This document shows positions 31,731 to 42,173 of a stretch of 64,000 nt of DNA, one piece after another. The notes beneath the pieces are model-generated. The model saw only the letters and a list, made by a program, of their open reading frames with translations. It did no database searches and was not told the DNA's origin. A program made the translations under genes and the position numbers. Positions within the stretch are counted from its first letter, which is position 1, and each line of letters begins with the position of its first letter. The stretch spans positions 15,124,198 to 15,188,197 of the forward strand of contig NC_087377.1 of NCBI RefSeq assembly GCF_963675165.1, in the 5' to 3' direction. This DNA comes from Halichondria panicea (taxonomy: Eukaryota > Porifera > Demospongiae > Suberitida > Halichondriidae).

Positions 31731-31817
31731 TAGCCTCGATCCCAGGCCGAGTTTTCGCTTTTATAACGGTTTGCCTAACCGTTATAAAAGCAAAAACTCG
31801 GCCTGGGATCGAGGCTA
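31731..31817. repeat. Longest TAGCCTCGAT hairpin, ~41-bp arms
   Basis: Near-perfect arms TAGCCTCGATCCCAGGCCGA...TTTTATAACGGTT and complement, with a loop of a few bases (TGCC). This is the most intact member of the hairpin family. Confidence 0.92.
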
Positions 31818-32243
31818 TAGGTCCACACAAAGTTAATGTGATCATAGATAGAGTAGAGATGATGTGATATAGTCAGAAAAGAATCTCGACTTGTATACGA
31901 TGTGTATATGAACATCAAAGGAAAACCAAATACTATACAGTTTACAATATCCCTATATATATACCCGTTCGCCAGCAGCAGCTAAGAGGAGGTTGGTCAT
32001 ATACACCTTAATATGGAGGAATGTGCACGTACGGAGAAAGAAAAAGATAACTAAGTTAAAGAGAAAATTAAGTAGCACCCTTTAATATAGCTATAAGCCA
32101 TATACCAACAATCATAGCACTCCATGCACTTACAATACCAATGGAGTCTGAGAAGATTAGCATAATAAGTCATAATAAAAGTGCAAACTTTCATGAATGC
32201 AAGAGCGAGATTATGACTCACACAACCAGTGCAACCATGCAGC

Positions 32244-32277
32244 TAGCCTCGATCCCAGGCCGAGGGGATCGAGGCTA
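32244..32277. repeat. Minimal TAGCCTCGATCCCAGGCCG hairpin
   Basis: TAGCCTCGATCCCAGGCCGA runs straight into GGGGATCGAGGCTA. CCATGCAGCTAG occurs just before and ACCATGCAGCTAG just after, a direct repeat consistent with a target duplication of about 10-12 bp. Confidence 0.85.
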
Positions 32278-32603
32278 CCATGCAGCTAGCTCCAATGCTT
32301 TAGGATTTTGGTACAGCACTCAAACATTGTTTATTGGGGTGAGTGAAGCGAGGTCCTATACTTGGTGTTGCAATGTTGAGATTTTGTCTGTGTGTGTATT
32401 TAATTGTCTTTTAGCCTCTACCGAGGGCTGGCAAGAGCGTGAAATCTTCCATCATCAAATTGTCCACACATGTGATGTTTTCATGCCGATGCTCAATCGA
32501 CGCATTTGTTTTTGGGTTTTTGTGCTGACCATCTTTACCTAATATAACTATCGAAGTGCTCCCTTCGATTGCACATCGCCCTCTAAGTACAGAGGTCTAT
32601 AAA

Positions 32604-35600
32604 ATGTCTACTGACTGTGACTGGGTTGTAGAGCGCTGTAAGGAGCAGTTGTCCAAGAACAGTAGAGCTGCTGCCAAGGCCTGGATACTGACAGCACGCT
32701 CACTCTATCCTGACAACTTTGCAGTGCAGGTATAGGTGCTAGAGTTTAGACGATGCCGCACTTCGTACCATGTGCCGTACCGTACGTGTACGTCAGTGTA
32801 TTATCAGGCACATCTACCTCTGATCCTGTGTATGTACTATAAATTATATAGATAAGGTAGATACCTGTATGAGTCAGGGAGTATTTTAGGTATCTTTGTG
32901 ATAAAATGCTTCCCATAATTCAGTATATTCTTAAAAGATAACCTGATTTTCATAATCGCCATATCTTAATTGTATTATGGCGTACATTTTACATTTTTTC
33001 AACAATTATCTCCAGAGAAATTTATAATTAAGCTTAGGTGACTCATTATACCAACATTTACCTTAAGATATTCAAATGAACCCGTTATAGACGACCCTCA
33101 CTAAACCAACACCCACACACTTATCCAACACTACCACCCACTCCACACACACAGTACGAGGCCTACTCACTTCATCTGAAGTGCGGAGAACTAAAAGAAG
33201 CAGCCAATGTCCTCGCTGATCTGTGAGTGGCCGGCTACATTTATAATCAATCTATCTACTATAAAATGTAGAATATGGAACCAGTTGTGTATGTATTTCT
33301 TTTGACCTCGATCCCCGGATATGCATCCTCTTAAATACATTTGTAACTGAGATAGACCTATTGACTCCCCAATCGTCTATATTCGGAGGATCACCAATGC
33401 ATTATGCATCATTCATCATTCAGGCACACATTTACATATGATATCCGTGATCCCCCCAGGCTCTCCAACTTCCCCCAAGAGTGTGCTCTACTAGACTACC
33501 AGCTGGATGTTGTGAAGGTTGTGTCTGGTTGCATGGGAACTGATGAGCTGAATAAATTCGGACCGCAAGATGAGGCGACCATGAAAGGTGAAGATGATTG
33601 GTTTTCTATTCCACGCATTCGCATTCTCAGTGAATGCATCTGAATATTGAATTTTGTCTATTATAAGTGTCTGTACTTTGTCTTCTGATGAAATGGTCTT
33701 ATAAATACAGATTTGTTCGGATCGTTGTCTCCCGGTGTACAGAAGAGCTTCCTCCTACAGGCTTGTGGTGAGCTCAGCCCCCCCCCACACTACACTGATT
33801 TGTATAAAATATACACTCCACTGATTATCACAACACCTACACATACACACACACATACATACGTTAATACCCCCCACAGAGCGACTGCCAGACATCTTAA
33901 TGAAGTGTCGGATATGGTTGGTCACTATCAGGCTCTTCCCCGAGACAACACGTTCGGTCGGGGTGAGTGGGTTGCTATATCGGTCGTGCTGTCACACTTA
34001 CGTTCTCTCTCCCTTAATTGTTTACAGCTGGACTTGTACGATACGCTGAGTCAGCAACCCTCCACTGAGTACAAACTTATGGCTGACGACCCATACAAAG
34101 AGCTACTAGGTAAAGAGTGGTTGCTAGACATGTACATGTACAGTCATGTATTTCTTACGTAGATCTTGAGTGTATTTAGGGAAATTATGTTGAGTAACTA
34201 TACCGTATAGCCGGTAATTGTCAGGAGGCAAATATTCGTGGTTGAGTAATATTTCGTCATTTCGTGGATAATATTTTCGTGGTTACTGCTTGCACTGCAG
34301 GTAAAGGTAGGCAAGGTCGCTTCATTCGTGGTCTGAGCTCCAACCACGAAAACCACGTATATTTTGTCCCCCGGAAATTACCCGATAATTGTACGGTATA
34401 TAATTTTAGGATAATTATATACAAGTGATATACTACAACTGTACGTACACACATAGCTCTAGTTAGCCAATGAAATTGGAGATCTAGACAATGTGCATTC
34501 GATATTCTATGCTTACAGTGTAACCTCGGCCCTTGGTTGTATTACATAAGCAGCACCCCCCCCCCACCAAAATATGCAGTTCGTGACGTGATCCCCACGC
34601 TGACAGAGTCCAGGGAGATCCAGATAGAGCGGCCAATCTCACGCTCTGATGGGCAGACAGTGATTCTCAAAACCAGTCATCTGTGTCAGTGGCTAGAGTC
34701 TGTTGCCGCTTACTTCACCACGGTAACAGCTCAGAGCCAGACCGCAAGCAGAGGTGGGTGAAGTCTGGGACTTAAAACCTGTGACCGCAATAGACACTTT
34801 ATTACTTGTGATCTCCATACATGTAAGAGCCTTGATTACTGTTTGGAAGCTAGTGTAAATACGTAGCTTCGTAAATGTACATACCGTATAGCGCGAAATT
34901 TTCGAGGCACTTATATTTCGTGGATTAGCCTCTAAAAGCTATTTCGTTGCACAATGTTCGCGGAATGACTGCTTACCGGAAGCCACGCCTTTAAATCTAT
35001 GCATGCTATAGCAGGTAATTCAATTTTCGTGGACTTAATTTTCGTGTAGGATTCTAACCCACGAAATCCGCGAAAATTAAGCCCCTCGAAAATTTCGCGC
35101 TATACGGTACTATAGATGATGTACCGTGTATAGCGTGTAATTTTCGTGAGGCATATTTGTGGTTTTCGTGGTTGGGGGTATGACCACAAATATTTTACCC
35201 ACAAATGAAGCGACCTTGCCTACCTTTACCTGCAGTGCAAGCAGCTACCACAAACATTTTACCCACGAAATGTCTCAATATTGCTGAACCACGAATATTT
35301 TGTCCCCCGAAAATTACCTGCTATACGGTATGTATGTTCAAAGTATGTGTGGTATAATTATTGCTTAGTGTGTGTGATATATGAACGCCTGTCTCCAGAC
35401 CACCCCTGTGCTGGTCGTGCCGGCTGGGACAGACTGCACCACCTCTTCCTCATGACAGCAGACAAGTGCGGCTGGAGAGAGGTCCTCTTGAGCAAACAGA
35501 TTGGACCTCATCTGTGAGTAACATGCAGCTAATTTATTGTATACCGTATAATGGGTAATTTTTTATGAGGTAAAAATTTGTTCAACTCAAACACGGTAAT

Positions 35601-38600
35601 TTTCGGGAATAAAAATTTCGTTTGACTTCATTGCATGCGTTCCGGTAAATCACGCCTACGTTTTCATGGGGGAAAATGATATCTTACAAGTTCAGATTGG
35701 GTAAAATCAGGAGTAGCATTAATTAGCAAACCACGTTTGAATATCTATCAGATGTGTGATATTTCAACTTAGACAAAAATTTAGACAGAATTTAATTAGT
35801 GAATTAACAGCACTAGCTACGAATACTACACGCACCTTGACCCTTTGTCTCCGTCCAGGCCACCCAGCCTTCGATGGCACGGTCTGGAGAAAATCTCGGG
35901 CTACACGAACAAGGGCGTGGCCTTTGAGGCTCCTCGCAACGTGGCCATTGCTTGCTTCTACATCTCTGTGTTTATGTTCTTTGAGATGTCGTGGGATTAC
36001 TCCAACTCCGTGAGATATTCAGGGAAGGGTGAGTATAGGTAGACTGAAGTACATAGGTCGTATAAGTATATCATGTAACATGCACTGCTCACTATACATG
36101 TAGGTTGAGTTCTTACCAGTTAGTATACTAATTATCGGCTTGCATGCAGTGTTAGCGATCACCTCTCTGTTCATACAATAATTATACAGTGACTGCATGT
36201 CATATAAAGAGAGGTTAAACACATGCTAGGGAGACTTTCAGTCCCATTAATCTGGCTGTATTATATATAGAGGGTGACCACAATAGACAGCCTTCACTGC
36301 ATGCTGTAACGGTTATTTAATTGAAAATCCAGAAGCTGTAAATCATAAATTATTATCGTGATGGAGTACATGTATACCCATTGCACATAAAAAATGTATG
36401 TAAACTGATTTTTTATGCTGTAACTGCAGCCCAATATAAATGTGTTGCCTTGGAGCTGCTTACTATAATAACTTGTAACGTACCTACTTTTCAGACAAAC
36501 AGTCTACGCCTGCAGAATCCTGGATCCTCATTGAGGACACGTCCTTCAGATCTCACCCAGATGAGAAGTACTGCTTGCACCACTATACATGCATGCGACT
36601 ATTTATTTTATACATGTGCATGGGTGGAATGCATTTTAATTGCTATTAACAATGCCCCGCCCCACTTTGCAGATCCTCTAAGAGAAGAAAAGTGGAGGAA
36701 TCTCCAGGAGTGGCCTTTCTGGACTTGCACACAGGTACTAGTAGTACTATATATAATACTAAATTATAGAATAGGTACTAGATGTACATACAATTATTAA
36801 CAGTGCTCAAAAAATAGTTTGAGTTTTATTTGCTGTTTACGTCTTGCAGGTTCCCACAAGACAGACAAGTACATTGTGGAGAGGTTTCTAGTGGCTGTGG
36901 ATTGCTGGGACTTCTTGCAGTCCAACGTAACGTATAGGCAAGGTGTGTTTGTGTGTGTGCATGTGTTTGGTTGCGCGTTGTATTCGAGCAATGTACATAT
37001 ACATGTAGGTGCCATACGTTAATAAAGTTTTGGGGTAAGTGGCTCAGTGGGTTAGTGTGTTAATTTGCTTTGCATGCAGAAGCATGTTTTTTTTTCTTAC
37101 ATGTTCAGTATTACAGATTGATGTGATTGTTGCGGTATTGTTGTTGCCACTTATTCATTATTGTGAGGTGTGTAGCACAGTGATATAGAGCGTTCAGTTC
37201 AGTTTGCATGCAAGAGGTATGAGTTCCGTATATCTGCAATACAGTACTTTTTCACATCTTACACATTATTTGATTAGCGAAATTGACGTCAAGTGTGTAG
37301 AATAGTGTATAGAGCCTATGGTGTTGTCCCACTGTGTACACTGTAGTGGTGGTCACAGGTTGTGGTGTTATTGTTGTCGCTTTCTGTTATGTGAGGGGAT
37401 GTAGCTCAGTGGTAGAGCGCTCGCTTTGCATGCGAGAGGCCCGGGGTTCGAACCCCCGTTTCTCCACATTAATTTTTTTTTTAAATCATCATGTTGAACA
37501 TTATTTTCTCAGAATTCTCTCGGCTTTGTCAGCAGTGGGGTGTGTTTGAATGGGAGTGGCTAAACTCCTTCAGAGCCGACATGTCACTCTACAAGGTGAG
37601 AGCATCCTCTTGACGTATATTTGACCCACGGCTTGACCTTTGCACCCTAGGGCGAGCATAACCTCTCATCACAGATATTGAGCCACGAATGCACAAGAAT
37701 GAAAGAGGCAGGAAAACCTAAGGTACAGGTACACTGTATAAACTGTACACCTTCATCTAAATAAACTGCAAGTATAATGTAGGGGCTATAATTATTGATG
37801 TGTTTAGGTCAGAAATGTTCCATTTTCAAATGGGCACTTCTTTGACTGCTAAAAGATTTAGTTTACTTGCGCAGAAAGTGATACTATAATTATGAAGTGC
37901 AGCTAGTATACGTACTACATGTACGAGTTTATTGTTACTATTAGGAAAGCTATCTTCGTTACCTGGTTCAGCTGGTCAACTGTTCTGTTATTCTGGGAGA
38001 CACAAAGGTATATTATAATAACATACCTCATACATTTGCATTTAATTATTTTATTGCTGAAAACAGAGCATTAACCGATTTGTTACTAAATTTTTTTCTA
38101 CAAAACACAATCCAAATTTTATTCCTATTCTGTACTGAAGAATTCCTGTGAATATGCCAGCGAAGTCATCAGCCTGATTCCAGACTCTCGTTCCAGTACT
38201 ACTCATCAGAAACCTATTCCTCATCCCACGCTATCATCACAGTCTGGTTCTGCTAGTGAGTGCACCCGACCCCAGTACTGTGTACACTGTGTGTGCATGT
38301 CTACATTAATCGTTTCTTGCTGAGTACCTTATTACTAGAATAGGGAGTTAGCAATAAAAATTAATCGCAAAACCTAAATTAGTACTGGTAAATACACATG
38401 TACACGTCCTTACCAGAACGTAATAGTTATAGATCGCAAAGGTCAATTTTTCTGCTAATTTTGGCTCATTCACAAAGGTTTTTCACCAGCAAAAATTAAT
38501 ATTCCAGTAATGCGGTAATTAACAATAATTACGTACATTTACATACATACTGCTATTGTAAGCATCCTTGTACGCTAAACTGGCTGAGAAAATGCCTCTC

Positions 38601-40570
38601 AGTATAAGTATAGCTGGTACATTTGACTTCATGCTCTATTGAAATGAGCTATTTCACTATAGGTTCTTTTTTGAGTGTCCCTTATGTCAATTAATAGATA
38701 CTTGCACTTAGTATACGTACAGTATAGTGGCCCGTGCATGAGTAGCCCGTGCATGGATCAAGGTGTATGACATGTTGTGTTTAGACCTGCAAAGACAAGA
38801 CCATTAATTTTGACAACACTGAATTAAAGAAGAACTGAAGCATGATTATATAGAACTGAAGCATGATTATATAGGCTATAGCATATACAGTACGTACGTG
38901 TACGTATGTTTCACGCATGAATACAGAGAGAAAGTTGAAGGTGCTTCAGTGCTCTACCCAAGAGATACTACCCTACTGTATACAGGTCATCATCAGGACC
39001 TTGAAAGTAAGTGGACTTACTTATACGTACACTGCACATAGTTTAGATGTTCGAAATTTCTGCCCATTAGAATTTTTTGGGTTTTGTGTAGATAATTTTG
39101 GTGTCTTGAATGTGTAAATTAAGGCTTCATTTTAAATATCCACTCACCTTCTCCTTTTTGTTCCTAAAAGCTGTAACTGTAAACAGTTATTCTAATGGTT
39201 TCACACGTATACCTGGCCTTTTAGGCCACTCCAAATGAGACTGTATATATAGTTTCTCGCCAGAAGCTGCTATAGATTATACATGTAAATGCAGGCAGGC
39301 AATATTATCATTATTCATTACTGTGAATCAATACTTGCGACGTCATCGATTAATTTCATTAATTAACTAATTCAACACACCTGCTTGTCAATTTTTTGTA
39401 GCAATGTGACAATAATGACTATAACACTGGCAGAAGAGAACTATATATATATACATGCAGTCTCATTTGAAGTAGCCTGCTAAATTAAATTAATATAATT
39501 ATGTACATGTACATACCTGAACCACCATGAATTATTTATGATTAATCGTTTCAGTGTTACTACTCCCTCTAACTATACAGGAGGCTGCCACTGGTCACTC
39601 TCGTAGCGACAGGGCACTGGGTCACCTGCTAGTGCTGCTACAATATGATTGGCCCAAAGAGGAAGAGATGTTTGCACACGTCATCACCATGATTCAGAAA
39701 AGACGAAAGTTTAGCTTCCCTGAGTTCTTCAAATACGTCATCAGTATCCTCAGGGTTGATGAGCTATTTATTCAGAGTACAGTGAAACAACTAGTATAGA
39801 GTGAAACCTTCAATCAAGCGCATTTCTTAGTATACGCTGTGCGTCCATAATCCATTTATATATCTTTTGATTGGCGAGTCTATACATATACAATCGTACA
39901 ATGTATATTGTTTATCCTCAACCTTTCATCAGCTATCGACATTTTGGAGGAGATGCTGTTCCTCTACAACTGTGAGTCTCTTCAGATCACACTACTGCCT
40001 CAGGAGACCAACACAAAGTGAGTCTGCAGCCAGGGGTTATCAATTCAGTTGACTTACTTAAGTATAATATATAATTTATACATACGATTGACAGCTTGCC
40101 CCAATTATTATGGCATGGTCTTTAATTTGTTCTTTAGTGCTGTCTCTAGCTTGCACCTCCACACACACACAGCACTATCTGACTCCCCCACAATACTAGC
40201 TAACTAATCCCCCCTCCAGAATTTACTTCAGTTCAGATTAGCTGGTTAATTTTCACCCGCTTGGAGCAAGCCTACTGGCGCCTTGTCGATCACCCGCTTA
40301 TTTTGGACCCCACATTTTCACCCACTTATGCGAAATCCTGCCCCCCCACACATGCACATAACTATCTAACTCCCACACTATACTAACCCCCCCACACACA
40401 CACACACGCGCGCGCGCACACACAGGAGTCGTACTGTTACACGAGGTGTTAACAGAGGGGCTAGAGTGGACCTCATGGGAGCCATGGAGAAACAAGTCAG
40501 GAGGTGTGAGGAACCAATCGAACCGATACTCAGAACATTCTTCAAAGAACAAAAACTATCACTAGACTGA
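32604..40570 (+). CDS. INTS10: Integrator complex subunit 10
   Basis: Twenty exons: 32604-32729, 33155-33222, 33460-33587, 33711-33767, 33880-33962, 34028-34109, 34580-34753, 35399-35513, 35859-36028, 36495-36567, 36673-36734, 36850-36942, 37513-37595, 37651-37722, 37945-38007, 38141-38255, 38927-39006, 39581-39776, 39933-40017 and 40426-40570. Together they give 689 residues (human about 710). Matching blocks are AAAKAWILTARSLYPDNFAV at the N-terminus, LKVLQCSTQEILPYCIQV, LGHLLVLLQYDWPKEEEMF and, at the end, TRGVNRGARVDLMGAMEKQV. SSKRRKVEE near residue 370 looks like a nuclear localisation signal. INTS10 is a nuclear subunit of Integrator, which cleaves snRNA 3' ends and attenuates Pol II transcription. 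Introns carry three MITEs and a tRNA gene. The end of exon 18 (CAGA before GTACAG) is the least certain junction. Confidence 0.94.
34201..34398. mobile_element. MITE in INTS10 intron (TACCGTATAGCCGG)
   Basis: TACCGTATAGCCGGTAATTG at the left and AATTACCCGATAATTGTACGGTA at the right, a 198-bp non-coding inverted-repeat element. Its internal part (AATATTCGTGG, GGTAAAGGTAGGCAAGGTCG) is shared, in reverse, with the element at 35122-35330. Confidence 0.85.
34882..35109. mobile_element. MITE in INTS10 intron (TACCGTATAGCGCG)
   Basis: Termini TACCGTATAGCGCGAAATTT and its complement AAATTTCGCGCTATACGGTA; 228 bp with long complementary arms. Closely related to 54210-54446. Confidence 0.9.
35122..35330. 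mobile_element. MITE adjacent to the previous one
   Basis: TACCGTGTATAGCGTGTAAT at left, ATTACCTGCTATACGGTA at right, 209 bp, only 12 bp after the previous element. A further single-ended relic (TACCGTATAATGGGTAATTT) starts at 35541 in the next intron. Confidence 0.85.
37031..37085 (+). pseudogene. Decayed tRNA copy
   Basis: AAGTGGCTCAGTGGGTTAGT and then GCTTTGCATGCAGAAGC mirror the D-arm and anticodon arm (TGC) of the tRNA-Ala at 37395. The T-arm is replaced by a T run. Confidence 0.6.
37163..37235 (+). pseudogene. Second decayed tRNA-Ala copy
   Basis: GTGTAGCACAGTGATATAGA, then CAGTTTGCATGCAAGAGG and GAGTTC, resemble the D-arm, anticodon arm and T-loop start of the intact tRNA-Ala. The preceding TATTGTTGTTGCCACTTATT matches the flank of the intact gene, so this is a tandem duplicate rather than a retro-insertion. 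Confidence 0.75.
37395..37466 (+). tRNA. tRNA-Ala (anticodon TGC)
   Basis: 72 nt without intron. D-arm GCTC AGTGGTAGA GC, anticodon arm CTCGC TTTGCAT GCGAG (anticodon TGC), T-arm CGGGG TTCGAAC CCCCG. Box A (TAGCTCAGTGGTAGA) and box B (GGTTCGAAC) are canonical. The acceptor stem GGGGATG / TTTCTCC has two weak positions at the inner end. The discriminator is A, and the next base run TTTTTTTTTT is a Pol III terminator. It lies in an INTS10 intron on the same strand. Confidence 0.92.
37473..37484 (+). terminator. Pol III terminator of tRNA-Ala
   Basis: Run of T residues within ten bases of the tRNA 3' end, the usual RNA polymerase III stop signal. Confidence 0.8.
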
Positions 40571-40618
40571 TCAGAATTTGTCCCACCATGTTGTATACGT
40601 GTTAATTGGTTATTCTAC

Positions 40619-40624
40619 AATAAA
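40619..40624 (+). promoter_or_regulatory. Poly(A) signal of INTS10
   Basis: AATAAA about 50 bp after the INTS10 stop codon, in ACAATAAATTAAAT. Confidence 0.7.
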
Positions 40625-41265
40625 TTAAATATGAAATTGTAATAGTACTCAGTATACTACGTATAATACATGTACTATAATAATTATATAGTCTGAGTGA
40701 AAGTGCACATATATGGATCAAAATCTCCAACGTATGATAATTATAATTTTATATAAAAGTACTTCAACATTATTATATTATTGCATACGTCTAAGAAAAT
40801 TGTACTAAAAAGTCACGATCAATGCAATGTAAGTTCAATTAATATTACGTATATATACGATATAGATTGACCTATAAGTCTGCAGAGTGTTTTGATCATA
40901 AATTATAGTCTATAATCTATAGCTCGATAATTATACCAAAAAAATTTTTAAACTTCTGTTTGATGTGTTTGTGCAGTAAAACCTTTACTTGCTGTCACAG
41001 TTTAGTCTTCATACACTTCGGTCTAGAACTTCAGGCAGTAGCTGCAAAAAACAACTCAATTTGAATTAATTAATTATTACTCCCATGCAAGCAGCTCAGG
41101 GCATATTCACAGTGACTGTAAAAGCCATTTAAACTTGAGATGTTCATTATCCTCAAGACAGAACCGCAAATTAGTAATTAGATTCGAGGTAGGGACCACT
41201 TTTTAGCCGCGGCCACTGTCCCAAAAGTGGCTGGATTGACGAAAGTCTACTGTGTACTGTAATTA

Positions 41266-41798
41266 TGCCTCGGTGCGCATGCGCAAGCGAGGTATACGGT
41301 AGTGTGTTTGTGTGTCTGTGTGTGTCTGTGTGTGTAGACTGCTACAGCTGCTCAAGGATGAATCAAGTGCAAGTAAGAGTTTCTATAGGCTTCTAGTCAT
41401 GTTTACTTGGATTTTAATTCGTGGATTTGCAAAATAATGCTTCATTCTCGAGTTATGCCTAGTTTTGCTTACTTGGAATGGCATTGCAGCCTTTTTAGAA
41501 GAGCACGTAACCAAACTTGTTAATCGAGTGTTGCTACTCTACTTAGTAGTTAGCTCTGCACTAGAACGCTAGCTATTGGTAGCTGCAAGAGTGAGAAGAG
41601 AGCGGCAAGGCTCTGCTGATGGCAGCCATTAATTTTAGACTTGAACTTTTGGCATCGATCGTTTTTAACAACAATCATGGTCGATCATTACCCACTCTGA
41701 GTTTTTGCATGCAGCAAAATTAAATTGTTTTTATCATGTGCATAAAAGCTATTAGTAGCAGCTTTATGTTATGTAGCTTTGGCATCTCCACCGAGGCA
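41266..41798. mobile_element. Element with TGCCTCGGTG termini
   Basis: Ends TGCCTCGGTG and CACCGAGGCA. Includes a GT-rich stretch and TGCTACAGCTGCTCAAGGAT. The same sequence occurs in opposite orientation at 47594-48977 with an extra insert, and as an old relic at 50270-50628. No coding sequence. Confidence 0.85.
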
Positions 41799-41897
41799 TT
41801 AGAATCTGCGGTGCTTTCATTTTAATTGCGATTTGCCTCGTACAATTATACAGTAAATGTCAATGCACGATACGGTAAGTGTCAAGCACGTTAACCA

Positions 41898-42055
41898 TTA
41901 AGGTGACATATTTTCGCGGGTATTAATTTATGTGTACTCGCAAATAATTGGAAAATGCAATGAATCTCATTAAAACCACTTACGAGTAATTAGAAAAGCA
42001 AAATGAGCTAAACAGTGAAATTGCTATCTGCATGTGTGAAAATATGTCACCTTAA
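41898..42055. mobile_element. MITE with TTAAGGTGACATATTTTCGC termini
   Basis: Termini TTAAGGTGACATATTTTCGC and AAAATATGTCACCTTAA, 158 bp, with AATCTCATTAAAACCACTTA inside. Diverged relatives are seen near 9020-9235, 21410-21620 and 28770-28860. Confidence 0.85.
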
Positions 42056-42173
42056 AGTATTATTGTTCTACAAATGTAGCCATTAGCTATTTCAGTGAGT
42101 ATTACTAACCTATATAAAACAGCGAAAATACCGTGCATAATTATAATTGATGTATGTAGAATGTAGCCAATTT

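Larger units (their letters stand above)
31486..32603. other. Intergenic region before INTS10
   Basis: Contains two hairpins (31731-31817, 32244-32277) and AT-rich sequence. The INTS10 promoter should lie close to 32600; TCTATAAAATG overlaps the start codon. A 133-residue open frame at 32141-32542 runs through the second hairpin and has no domain, so I do not call it. Confidence 0.55.
40571..42173. other. Convergent gap between INTS10 and the TRPA gene
   Basis: Both genes end here. Contents are AT-rich 3' sequence, a 533-bp inverted-repeat element (41266-41798) and a small MITE (41898-42055). A possible alternative last TRPA exon lies near 41018-41044 (complement LLPEVLDRSV then stop), low support. 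Confidence 0.6.

Noticed and set aside
32141-32542. 133-residue open frame before INTS10
   Set aside because: It runs through a palindromic hairpin, has no domain or coding-like composition, and ends close to the INTS10 start; likely chance.
33713-34162. 149-residue open frame in INTS10
   Set aside because: It reads through INTS10 exons and introns in mixed frames; the conserved protein uses the spliced exons.
41018-41044. Alternative last TRPA exon (LLPEVLDRSV)
   Set aside because: Frame and acceptor fit, but it is only nine or ten codons and the upstream exon has its own stop; kept as a note only.
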